Shown here: positions 8,697 to 17,190 of the stretch, piece after piece
Layout: each line of letters opens with the position of its first letter
How positions within the stretch are numbered: position 1 is the first letter of the stretch
Origin: Pseudoneobacillus sp042683745
GTDB taxonomy: Bacteria > Bacillota > Bacilli > Bacillales > Cytobacillaceae
Length of the DNA stretch: 64,000 nt
Assembly (NCBI RefSeq): GCF_042683745.1
Contig: NZ_JBHUJX010000012.1
Span: forward strand, 124,001-188,000
Direction: 5' to 3'
Made by a program: the position numbers and the translations under genes
The notes under the pieces: model-generated
What the model was told of the DNA's origin: nothing
The model's input: only the letters and a program-made list of their open reading frames with translations
The model's database searches: none

Positions 8697-9569
8697 ATGG
8701 CAAAATCCCTATACGGTTTTAAAAAGGATGAGAATGGAGTTCTATGGATTTGGAACTATGTAACAAACGCAAAAATTAAAATAGGCTATAAAATTGATAC
8801 ATTATTACATTATGAAAAGTCAGCTTATCAGGAAATTAGTATTGTCGAGTCTAGAGGCTATGGAAGAATACTTGCATTAGATGGAACACCTCAAATATCA
8901 ACACAAGAAGGCTTTATATACAATGAAATGATTAGCCATATTCCCATCATTACCCATCCAAATCCAAAAAAAGTAGCAATGATTGGCGGTGGGGATTGTG
9001 GAAATGCGCGTGAAACGATGAAGTACGAGGGAATTGAGCAAATTGATGTTATCGAAATAGACGAGCGTGTCACAGATATTTGTAGAAAATGGCTAACCCC
9101 TGCTTCATATTATGAAAATGATTCTAGATTCCACTTGATTCATCAGGACGGACATGAATGGATTCAAGAGAATAAAGGCAAGTATGATGTACTTATGATT
9201 GATCGCCCCGACCCAGTAGGCCCGGGAAAAAAATTATTTAATCCTGATTTTTATCAATATGTTTATGATAGTTTAACAGATGACGGAGTAGTTGTCTTTC
9301 AATCAGGTTCTCCGTATTATAATGTTTCCACACTAAAAGGAACAGTCAAAAACTTAAATGGCTTATTTCCCATTGTCCGAACTTATTTAGTTACGATTCC
9401 TTTATTTCCATGTGGTGTTTGGAGCTTTACCCTCGCTTCAAAAAAATGGGACCCACTACAGGCAGACCTCAGCAAGTTGCTACAAGATACACAATATATT
9501 ACACCAGAAGTTTTTTTAGCTGCTTTTGCTTTACCCAAATACGTAAAAAGGATAATTAATGAGGAGTAG
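8697..9569 (+). CDS. Spermidine synthase-like aminopropyltransferase
   Basis: This 290-residue protein has the spermidine-synthase fold: a short beta domain ending YQEISIVES, then the nucleotide-binding core MIGGGDCGNARETMKYEGI (canonical GGGDGG changed to GGGDCG), DVIEIDERV, and the active-site segment MIDRPDPVGPGKKLFNPDFY (canonical D(S/T)(S/T)DP changed to DRPDP). Such enzymes move an aminopropyl group from decarboxylated S-adenosylmethionine to a diamine. No SpeD or agmatinase gene is nearby, and the altered motifs leave room for another acceptor or methyltransferase-like chemistry. It stands alone, converging on the next gene. Function is confident at fold level only. Confidence 0.75.
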   Translation: MAKSLYGFKKDENGVLWIWNYVTNAKIKIGYKIDTLLHYEKSAYQEISIVESRGYGRILALDGTPQISTQEGFIYNEMISHIPIITHPNPKKVAMIGGGDCGNARETMKYEGIEQIDVIEIDERVTDICRKWLTPASYYENDSRFHLIHQDGHEWIQENKGKYDVLMIDRPDPVGPGKKLFNPDFYQYVYDSLTDDGVVVFQSGSPYYNVSTLKGTVKNLNGLFPIVRTYLVTIPLFPCGVWSFTLASKKWDPLQADLSKLLQDTQYITPEVFLAAFALPKYVKRIINEE

Positions 9570-9579
9570 AGTAACTAGT

Positions 9580-10260
9580 TTAGTAAGATGGCTCAACAAA
9601 TTCTTTCTGAAAATCAGTAATGATTTGACTGTAGATTTCACTAATCTCTTTACAATACTTTTTTCGTAATGTACGCGATATTTCAATTTGAAAGGAATGA
9701 AAATTTTGCTGATACCCTAGATAGGAGTGTCCATCTCCCCATCTATGTAATTCGATCGATGGGTTCCCTACAAATTTATTATCCAAAATGATCTTTATCT
9801 GAGGGAATTTTTCTTTGCAAATTTTATTTAAATGTAAAAGAAGCCATTCTTTTATATCAGGAGAGCAGGATTTCCCCTTAAGTGTGCCGATTTCAATGGC
9901 ATATGGACCATAATGTTCGTCTTTCATTCCATGGAAGGATAAATGCAGATATGGCTTGATAATTGTATTATTTTGATTAAGAATTCCTAACGAAGTAACG
10001 ATATCATTTATAGCGTTTCGATATTCCTTTATACCTTCATCATTCTCCCCATTAGGCAAACGATTCAAATCCACGATATTCCTTGATACGGTACCAATAA
10101 TACCCGCACATCCTGTTTTTTCTATTATTCTTTCAACTATTGAATCCGTAAAAAGATCGGCCGCTGGAGGCATTGCATGCAAGGCGTCCACGTGGCAACA
10201 GATGAATCCTTTGCCTTTATTATATTTCAAGTATTTGTGCTGAATATATCTTAATGGCAT
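9580..10260 (-). CDS. N-formylglutamate amidohydrolase-like hydrolase
   Basis: This 226-residue protein resembles the N-formylglutamate amidohydrolase (HutG/FGase) family of zinc amidohydrolases: FICCHVDALHAMPPAAD, TVSRNIVDLNRLPN, and LHLSFHGMKD hold the His and acidic residues expected for metal binding. The family deformylates N-formylglutamate, but many members are unassigned and may cut other acyl-glutamates. It is transcribed toward the spermidine-synthase-like gene and away from the amidoligase gene 237 bp away, so it shares a divergent promoter region with the phosphonate cluster. No histidine-degradation genes are nearby. The start follows AGGGGTG. Confidence 0.65.
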   Translation of the reverse strand: MPLRYIQHKYLKYNKGKGFICCHVDALHAMPPAADLFTDSIVERIIEKTGCAGIIGTVSRNIVDLNRLPNGENDEGIKEYRNAINDIVTSLGILNQNNTIIKPYLHLSFHGMKDEHYGPYAIEIGTLKGKSCSPDIKEWLLLHLNKICKEKFPQIKIILDNKFVGNPSIELHRWGDGHSYLGYQQNFHSFQIEISRTLRKKYCKEISEIYSQIITDFQKEFVEPSY

Positions 10261-10497
10261 TTATCATACACCCCTAATTGTATTGAACTGAATCCTCCAA
10301 TATTAAATGCAAAGCCATTTATTTTGGTTTCTATTGGATATCCTAACTCATTTAAGCTTGGCTTAAAAAAATATATAACCTTTATCGAATAAGAAAAGAA
10401 ACTAATTGGGCTTTGCGTAATATATTAATAAAGATACCGGCTTTTTCACACAAATATGTATGGGAATGATATTTAATTACATTGGAGGTTTTTACAT

Positions 10498-13104
10498 ATG
10501 GAATTGATGGGAAAGCGATTCTGTATGATATCAGATAAGGAGCAGCTCTTACAAACCCTTCATCTGAATAATGTTCCATCAGTTGAACTGGTTGACCCCA
10601 ACAACTCCAATTATCCGATTATTGGCAGAAAATTTGGCCATCATCAAGGAAAGGACATTGTCATCATACAAACAAAAGAGCAGGCTATGGATGAAGGATC
10701 CGATTTCTATACAAAGCTCCATGTCTTCGAGAGTGAATATTATTTAGAAATACAAGAACTTTCCGTGAAAAATGTCAAAATGGCTGTGAGTGAGCAGGTC
10801 ATATTTAATGAAGTACCTATTCGAACGCCAATTTTCGGCTGGAGTTGGCAAGAAATAGACAGTACCCACTTGCAAGAAGATTGGTTAAATACAGCTGTTC
10901 GATCCCTTTATGTAACAGGGCTTCATTCAGGAGTTGTGAAAATCGGACTATTACCAAACGATTTGATTTTGATCATCGATATTAATCCTACCGACACATT
11001 GTATTTAGAAAAAATAAATCCAGTAAAACTCCCATTCACAATCGGTGCTGATATTGAATTTATGTTATGCTGCGATAATGAATTGTTGCCAGCCTCCACT
11101 TTCTTTCCTGTTGAAGGATCGATTGGCTGCGACGAAAGACAAATTGAACAGGATAGTGGTGAATATGCATTAGCGGAAATCAGACCTGAGCAAGGGGAGT
11201 CACCACAAGAGCTTTTTCATAATATAAATAAGTTATTAACCGATGCAGCTCACATGGTTCCTTATAAAAATGTTGAATTTAGAGCTGGAAGTATGCCTTT
11301 TTCAGGATACCAATGTGGTGGACATATTCATTTTGGTGTTCCACTTTCATTATCAGTATTACAGGCAATTGATCAATATTTAGCCTTACCTGTAGCTATG
11401 ATTGAGGATTCAAGGACTGCAAAAAGACGAAGAAAAACAAAGCATGGTGGAATTGGCCGTTATCGTATTAAATCATATGGATTTGAGTATTTATCTTTAA
11501 GCTCTTGGATCATTGAACCGAAAATAACCTTGTCCGTCCTATGTCTTGCAGAGCTCGTAGTTGCTCATCATCATGAATTAGAATGTGATTTTCTCTTTCA
11601 TCCTCTTATACAGAAAGCCTATTATCAAGGGAATCAAATTGTCCTAAAACAAATATGGCCTGAGATTAAAGCAAGACTTATCAAAACATCTAGCTATACA
11701 CGAAATAAAAATGAATTGGATGATCTATTTGAGGTCATCGAGAAGGGTGAACCCATCCAAGAAAATATCGATATTCGATATAATTGGGAAAAGAACATTA
11801 CAAAACAAAAATTTGATCGAGGTTTCACCATTCAAATACCGAAAAAGATAAGACTAAAATTTCAATTAAAAGAAGGTCAAAAGACGCTTATTCGTGCGGG
11901 CAATCGTTATTCTCAAGCAACGATCCAAGCTTATCCATTTACCTTTCGAAACCCGAATACTGTACAGCTTTCACAATCACTTCGAGACAAACTTTCTCTC
12001 CCACATAATTGGAATCCGAAATTAATATTTATGAATGGCCATCTTTCATTAGGTCCGATTATTGGCATTCTTGCTAAACGACCATTTGATCGACAAACAA
12101 CTTATTTTCAGCATCTATCGCGTCTTGCAGATGTGAAGCAAATGCTTGTGTATGTATTTGAACCGAAAGATATCGATTGGGAGCAACAGCTTATTAAAGG
12201 AGTGACAATAAAAGGGGAGGGTATGTTTCCTTTTCCAGCTGTCATTTATGATCGAGCTTTTATTAATGATATTAAGAAAAATGATTTAGATGACGCTCGA
12301 TTTAAGCTTGAAACTGTTTATAAAATTCCATTTGTCAATCCGACAAGATTATTCCAATTAACAGGGGATAAATGGGAATCACACATTCTCCTTGAACGTG
12401 AAAACGAAGAATTTCTTCCTGAATCAAGACTTTTAAAGCAACCATCTGATATGACAGAATTGTTAGATCAATATGGGGAAGTATACTTGAAACCACTCGG
12501 AGGAGCCTTAAGCAAGGGGGTTATTCGGGTGATAAGACGTCCAACAGGGATCTTTTTGATGAAAGATAAACTAATTCAGCAAATGAACGAGATAGATCAG
12601 TTATTTCATTTCGTATCTTCGCTCATCAAAAATACCCCATATCTCGTCCAAGAAGGAATTAGAAGAAAGAAGTTCAAGAATAAGAATTTAGAAATCCGTG
12701 TCTATATGCAAAAAAATGGTCAGCAAAAATGGTTACGTACGGGAATGGTCGCACGGCTAACCAATGAGGATGTACTAACAGAAGAAACAGAAAGTAATTT
12801 GCGTTTAAGTAAAGTGTTGAATTACTTGTACCAGGATCCCTCAGAAAAGCGACTCATTTTAAATCAAATTGCCAAAATTTCTAGAAATATTGTTTCAACA
12901 GTAGAAAAAGAGGTTGGGCCATTTGGTGAAATAGCGGTGGATGTGTGTATTGACCAATATAATTCCGTAAAACTTCTTGAAATTAATTCCAAGCCAGATA
13001 ATTTGTTTTCACAAATTAGAGCATATCAATTACGAAATACAGCCGGAGTACGTTTGTTAAATTACGCTGCATCTCTAATCGGTTATGAAAGTGAAGAAAA
13101 TTAA
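10498..13104 (+). CDS. COOH-NH2 ligase-type amidoligase fused to YheC/YheD ATP-grasp
   Basis: This 868-residue protein has two different peptide or amide ligase modules. Residues about 180-400 match the glutamine-synthetase-fold COOH-NH2 ligase family: TIGADIEFMLC, SGEYALAEIRPEQGESP, VEFRAGSMPFSGYQCGGHIHFG. Residues about 520-860 match the YheC/YheD ATP-grasp family: YDRAFI, VYLKPLGGALSKGVIRV, YLVQEGI, EIRVYMQ, and the metal-binding end GEIAVDVCIDQYNSVKLLEINSKP. Both families join a carboxylate to an amine with ATP; B. subtilis YheC and YheD are spore-coat associated. A strong GGAGG precedes ATG 10498. It is the first of six same-strand genes that continue into phosphonate synthesis. Substrates are unknown. 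Confidence 0.85.
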   Translation: MELMGKRFCMISDKEQLLQTLHLNNVPSVELVDPNNSNYPIIGRKFGHHQGKDIVIIQTKEQAMDEGSDFYTKLHVFESEYYLEIQELSVKNVKMAVSEQVIFNEVPIRTPIFGWSWQEIDSTHLQEDWLNTAVRSLYVTGLHSGVVKIGLLPNDLILIIDINPTDTLYLEKINPVKLPFTIGADIEFMLCCDNELLPASTFFPVEGSIGCDERQIEQDSGEYALAEIRPEQGESPQELFHNINKLLTDAAHMVPYKNVEFRAGSMPFSGYQCGGHIHFGVPLSLSVLQAIDQYLALPVAMIEDSRTAKRRRKTKHGGIGRYRIKSYGFEYLSLSSWIIEPKITLSVLCLAELVVAHHHELECDFLFHPLIQKAYYQGNQIVLKQIWPEIKARLIKTSSYTRNKNELDDLFEVIEKGEPIQENIDIRYNWEKNITKQKFDRGFTIQIPKKIRLKFQLKEGQKTLIRAGNRYSQATIQAYPFTFRNPNTVQLSQSLRDKLSLPHNWNPKLIFMNGHLSLGPIIGILAKRPFDRQTTYFQHLSRLADVKQMLVYVFEPKDIDWEQQLIKGVTIKGEGMFPFPAVIYDRAFINDIKKNDLDDARFKLETVYKIPFVNPTRLFQLTGDKWESHILLERENEEFLPESRLLKQPSDMTELLDQYGEVYLKPLGGALSKGVIRVIRRPTGIFLMKDKLIQQMNEIDQLFHFVSSLIKNTPYLVQEGIRRKKFKNKNLEIRVYMQKNGQQKWLRTGMVARLTNEDVLTEETESNLRLSKVLNYLYQDPSEKRLILNQIAKISRNIVSTVEKEVGPFGEIAVDVCIDQYNSVKLLEINSKPDNLFSQIRAYQLRNTAGVRLLNYAASLIGYESEEN

Positions 13105-13132
13105 AATGTGCTTTTGTAGGAGGTGATTTCAA

Positions 13133-14539
13133 ATGAAAAACTTAATGTTAAACGAGATAATCACTCAGATTGGTGGCGATTTTCACCACGGTTCAGGTAA
13201 TCCAACCATCAAACATGTCCTCGATTACTCAAAAAAAGAAATCGAGGACCACACATTAGTCTTTCATATGGACGGCGAACGGATTAGGGGGAAGCACTGG
13301 AAAGAAAATCATTCCATTGTCATCGTTACCGATCAACCAAACCTATGTACAGATCTAGGGAAGAATATCATTCTCATTCAAACAACGGAATTAGAAAAAG
13401 CTTATTGGAAATTTATCGAATACTATCGAAGTCTTTTTTCAATTCCCGTTATTGGTGTTTCGGGGACTTGTGGGAAAACAACAACGAAAGAAATGATTCG
13501 GCAAATTTTAAATGAAGATTTTAAAGTGAAGGCTACATGGATGAGCATGAATTCAATGTCTGTCAATTTACGTTATTTAACAGGAATCGACGAAAAAACA
13601 GAAGTGGCTGTTTTTGAAATGCCTGTTGCCTATCCAGGATATTTACGAATCGCATGCAGATGTTTTCAGCCACAAATTCGGATTCTATTAAATATTGGTG
13701 TACATCATTTGGCTGATTGTGAAACACCAGAGGTTTATATGAAAGCAAAAGGTGAGATTGTCGAAGGAATGGATCCTGTAAATGGGAATTTGATTTTAAA
13801 CGCTGACGATGAAAATATTAGAAAAATCATTGATCCTAGTCCTTATCAGAACATCATATATTTTGGCAAAAATAAGACTGCTCAATTCCGTGCTAAAAAT
13901 ATTCAATATGCAAAAGATGGAATGACATTCACCTTAATTTATGGTGAAAAAGACTATGAAGCTTTTATACCTGGCTATGGGGAACACAATATTTACAATG
14001 CTCTTGCTGCAATTGCAGCGGTAACCCTTGTAGGCATTGATATTCAAACTGCCATCAAACGATTAGCAACATTTGAACAGGTGAAGGAACATTTAGAAAT
14101 GAAAGACGGTACCAACGGATGTACAGTTATTGACGATTCATGGAACTCTTCACCGCTTTCCATGGCAACAGGTCTTCAAGTGCTTAAGGATGTTTCAAGA
14201 GGGAAGAAATCGATTGCTCTTTTAGGATATATGCCCCAGCTAGGTGAAGGGCCATATGCAGAAGAGCAATATGCAGAGATGGGAAAAAAAGCATTCGAAA
14301 CAAAGATAGATTTATTAATAATCGTTGGTGAAAAGGCGAAAGAAATTGGAATTGCTGCTTTAAGGTTAGGAATGAACGCAAACAAGGTTCATTTTTGTGA
14401 AACGGGTGATGAAGTATTTGATATATTGCAGCCTCACCTCAATGAAGATTCATTGATTTTTCTAAAAGTCACCCACCGAGTGATGAAAAGACCAAGCTTT
14501 CAGGAGCTGAAAAGAAAATTAATTCCTGAGGATGTTTAG
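13133..14539 (+). CDS. Mur ligase-family protein (MurF-like), stand-alone
   Basis: This 468-residue ATP-dependent amide ligase has the three-domain Mur layout: an N-terminal substrate domain; a central ATPase with the P-loop GVSGTCGKTTTKEM (near residue 107), AVFEMPVAYPGYL and HHLADCETPEVYMKAKGEIV; and a C-terminal domain with VIDDSWNSSPLSMATGLQVL, equivalent to the MurF D.YN.NP.SM segment. True MurF normally sits in the division-wall cluster; this copy is placed between an amidoligase/ATP-grasp gene and PEP mutase, so it probably adds an amino acid or peptide to a different carrier. It starts 28 bp after the previous gene with AGGAGGTG. Confidence 0.85.
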   Translation: MKNLMLNEIITQIGGDFHHGSGNPTIKHVLDYSKKEIEDHTLVFHMDGERIRGKHWKENHSIVIVTDQPNLCTDLGKNIILIQTTELEKAYWKFIEYYRSLFSIPVIGVSGTCGKTTTKEMIRQILNEDFKVKATWMSMNSMSVNLRYLTGIDEKTEVAVFEMPVAYPGYLRIACRCFQPQIRILLNIGVHHLADCETPEVYMKAKGEIVEGMDPVNGNLILNADDENIRKIIDPSPYQNIIYFGKNKTAQFRAKNIQYAKDGMTFTLIYGEKDYEAFIPGYGEHNIYNALAAIAAVTLVGIDIQTAIKRLATFEQVKEHLEMKDGTNGCTVIDDSWNSSPLSMATGLQVLKDVSRGKKSIALLGYMPQLGEGPYAEEQYAEMGKKAFETKIDLLIIVGEKAKEIGIAALRLGMNANKVHFCETGDEVFDILQPHLNEDSLIFLKVTHRVMKRPSFQELKRKLIPEDV

Positions 14540-14559
14540 TCATAACGAGGAGAATTAGC

Positions 14560-16053
14560 ATGAAGAAAACGACACAACTAAGAAACATCATCTATAGTAA
14601 TCAATTGGAATTCATTATGGAAGCCCATCATGCTTTATCAGCTAAAATCGTTGAAGAAGCTGGGTTTAAGGGGATATGGGCAAGCGGTTTATCGATTTCA
14701 GCTGCATTGGGTGTCCGTGACAATAATGAAGCTTCTTGGACACAAATTTTAGAAGTGTTAGAGTTTATGAGTGATGCCACCTTCATACCTATTCTTCTTG
14801 ACGGTGATACGGGTTATGGGAATTTTAATAATGCTAGAAGACTAGTAAAGAAGCTGGAACAACGTCAAATTGCTGGTGTTTGTATTGAAGATAAAGTGTT
14901 CCCGAAAACCAATTCATTTATCAATGGTGAAGCCCAGCCATTAGCTGACATCGATGAATTTTGCGGAAAAATTAAAGCGATGAAAGACAGTCAAACGGAT
15001 GATGATTTTGTTTTGGTTTCACGAGTAGAAGCATTTATTGCAGGTTGGGGACTGGAAGAGGCACTGAAACGAGCAGAAGCTTATCGAATTGCAGGAACGG
15101 ATGCCATTCTCATTCACAGTAAACGATCAGACGTAAAAGAAATCGAAGCATTCATGAAAGAATGGGGCAACAGACTTCCAGTTGTCATCGTGCCTACTAA
15201 ATACTATTCCGTTCCAACGAACCATCTCAGAGATTTAGGGATTAGTTTGTCAATCTGGGCTAATCACAATTTACGTGCTTCCATTAAGGCAATGCAATTT
15301 ACTTCAAGACAAATTCACAAAGATGAAAGTTTGTTGCATGTCGAAAAAACAGTAGTTCCATTAGAAGAAGTGTTTCGTTTGCAGGCTGCCCAGGAACTAG
15401 CGGCAGCGGAAGAAATTTATTTGGGTACCTCTAAACCAACGATGAATTCTATTATTCTAATTAAACAAAGTGGAAAGACTTCATTATTTTTTGAACAAAT
15501 GAACCAACTGAAAGCATTTGGAATCAAAGAAATTGATCATGTTGAATTAGGAAATTCAAGTTCGTCAATAGAAGGTGAGCTAGCCTATTTTAGAAATATA
15601 ATAAACAAAATTGGTGAAAACACCCTTATTAGCTATAGCGATATCATGTATAAGCCACATCTCCTTCAAGAGTTAGCCGCTGAGACAAACGAGATTACGA
15701 TTGTCGTTGATCCAGATATGGAAAGACAAAGTGAGGAGAAACATTATGTTATAGCTAACAGGTCGTATTCTAAAATGCTATATTCCAAAAATGTAGACTT
15801 GGTGAGATTAACAAACGATCCGAATGAACTGGGCTTGAACGGAGAATTTATAGGTCTTTGGAAAATTTCCGGAAAAGGGGTTAATTTAATTAGCGATGTA
15901 TTAAATCAATTGGCTATGAGAAAAGATTTTGGGAAGCTTACTTTGGTTGATCTATTTAACCAAATCTTAATTACCCATAAAATTGCAGTGAAATATATAA
16001 GGGATTCATGGCTTGATATGGATACGTATAAGAAAATTCAGGAAAGTGGGTGA
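14560..16053 (+). CDS. pepM: Phosphoenolpyruvate mutase with a degenerate C-terminal nucleotidyltransferase-like domain
   Basis: PEP mutase forms the C-P bond, turning PEP into phosphonopyruvate, the entry step of nearly all phosphonate synthesis. Residues 1-290 contain the diagnostic EDKVFPKTNSF, plus LLDGDTGYGNF and a VSRVEAF strand that match mutases rather than isocitrate-lyase relatives. Residues about 310-497 resemble the sugar-nucleotide/CTP transferase domain fused to many PepM proteins (TLISYSDIMYKPHLLQEL, GEFIGLWKISGKG, IRDSWLDMDTY), but the N-terminal AAGxGxR...PK signature is missing, so this half is probably non-catalytic. It starts 20 bp after the Mur ligase. Confidence 0.93.
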   Translation: MKKTTQLRNIIYSNQLEFIMEAHHALSAKIVEEAGFKGIWASGLSISAALGVRDNNEASWTQILEVLEFMSDATFIPILLDGDTGYGNFNNARRLVKKLEQRQIAGVCIEDKVFPKTNSFINGEAQPLADIDEFCGKIKAMKDSQTDDDFVLVSRVEAFIAGWGLEEALKRAEAYRIAGTDAILIHSKRSDVKEIEAFMKEWGNRLPVVIVPTKYYSVPTNHLRDLGISLSIWANHNLRASIKAMQFTSRQIHKDESLLHVEKTVVPLEEVFRLQAAQELAAAEEIYLGTSKPTMNSIILIKQSGKTSLFFEQMNQLKAFGIKEIDHVELGNSSSSIEGELAYFRNIINKIGENTLISYSDIMYKPHLLQELAAETNEITIVVDPDMERQSEEKHYVIANRSYSKMLYSKNVDLVRLTNDPNELGLNGEFIGLWKISGKGVNLISDVLNQLAMRKDFGKLTLVDLFNQILITHKIAVKYIRDSWLDMDTYKKIQESG

Positions 16054-16059
16054 TGGTTC

Positions 16060-17190
16060 ATGATCGACACATCCCTTTTTGGTGCTGAACTAAAAAGTTT
16101 AGGATTTGAATTTTATAGCGGAGTCCCATGTTCGTATTTAAAGGATTTAATTAACTATGCAATCAATGAATGCGAATACGTCATGGCAGCAAATGAGGGT
16201 GAAGCGGTCGCAATATCAGCCGGAGCTGTACTTGGTGGAAAAAAGGCGGTTGTTCTCATGCAGAATTCTGGATTGACCAATGCCACATCCCCATTATCTT
16301 CCCTTATTCATACTTTTCAAATACCTATTCTTGGTTTTGTTAGCCATCGTGGGGAACCTGGCATACCTGATGAGCCTCAGCATGAGTTAATGGGGCAAGT
16401 CACTTCAGAATTGCTTAGTCTTATGAGAATTAGATGGGAATATCTTTCTACTGATTTCAAAATCGTAAAAGATCAATTGGTTCGAGCAAATAGGGCAATT
16501 GAAAACAATGAAACTTTCTTTTTTATTGTAAAAAAAGAGACTCTTAGTCCAGTAGATTTAATAGAACAAATAAAGAAAACTTCCGACAATAAGCACATTC
16601 AAATGAAAATAAAAGAAGATCAATTCCCTTCTAGAATGGATACGCTTCGAATCATTAATTCATGTAAAAATCAACATACTATTCAATTGGCAACAACAGG
16701 AAAAACTGGCCGTGAACTGTATGAATTAGAAGATGCACCTCATAACTTATATATGGTCGGGTCGATGGGGTGTGTAAGCTCTCTCGGATTAGGGTTGGCT
16801 TTAACTAAATCAAACAAATTAATTGTTGCGATCGACGGTGATGGAGCCCTGTTAATGCGATTAGGAAGTCTGGCTACAAACGGATACTATTCTCCTCCTA
16901 ATTTACTTCATATTCTCCTTGATAATCACACCCATGATTCCACTGGAGGACAAAATACTGTTTCCCAAAATGTTCAATTCGTTGATGCAGCCGCTGCTTG
17001 CGGTTACAAACATTCACTTTATGCCCATAATCTTGAAGAATTGGAACAATTCATTTGCCAATGGCACCAATCTCCAGCTTTAACCTTCATATATATAAAA
17101 GTTGCAAAGGGCTCTAAAAAAGAACTTGGACGGCCTAAAATGAAACCTTTTGAAGTCAAAGATAGATTGCAGGTGTTTATCAATGATTAA
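16060..17190 (+). CDS. ppd: Phosphonopyruvate decarboxylase
   Basis: This thiamine-diphosphate enzyme decarboxylates phosphonopyruvate to phosphonoacetaldehyde, pulling the unfavourable PEP mutase step forward. The single chain of 376 residues has the family's PYR domain (YSGVPCSYLKDLI, ANEGEAVAISAG with the catalytic Glu, LMQNSGLTNA) and PP domain with the cofactor motif VAIDGDGALLMRLGSLATNG and DNHTHDSTGGQ. It starts 6 bp after pepM; its end overlaps the next gene by 8 bp, showing tight coupling. Confidence 0.93.
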   Translation: MIDTSLFGAELKSLGFEFYSGVPCSYLKDLINYAINECEYVMAANEGEAVAISAGAVLGGKKAVVLMQNSGLTNATSPLSSLIHTFQIPILGFVSHRGEPGIPDEPQHELMGQVTSELLSLMRIRWEYLSTDFKIVKDQLVRANRAIENNETFFFIVKKETLSPVDLIEQIKKTSDNKHIQMKIKEDQFPSRMDTLRIINSCKNQHTIQLATTGKTGRELYELEDAPHNLYMVGSMGCVSSLGLGLALTKSNKLIVAIDGDGALLMRLGSLATNGYYSPPNLLHILLDNHTHDSTGGQNTVSQNVQFVDAAAACGYKHSLYAHNLEELEQFICQWHQSPALTFIYIKVAKGSKKELGRPKMKPFEVKDRLQVFIND

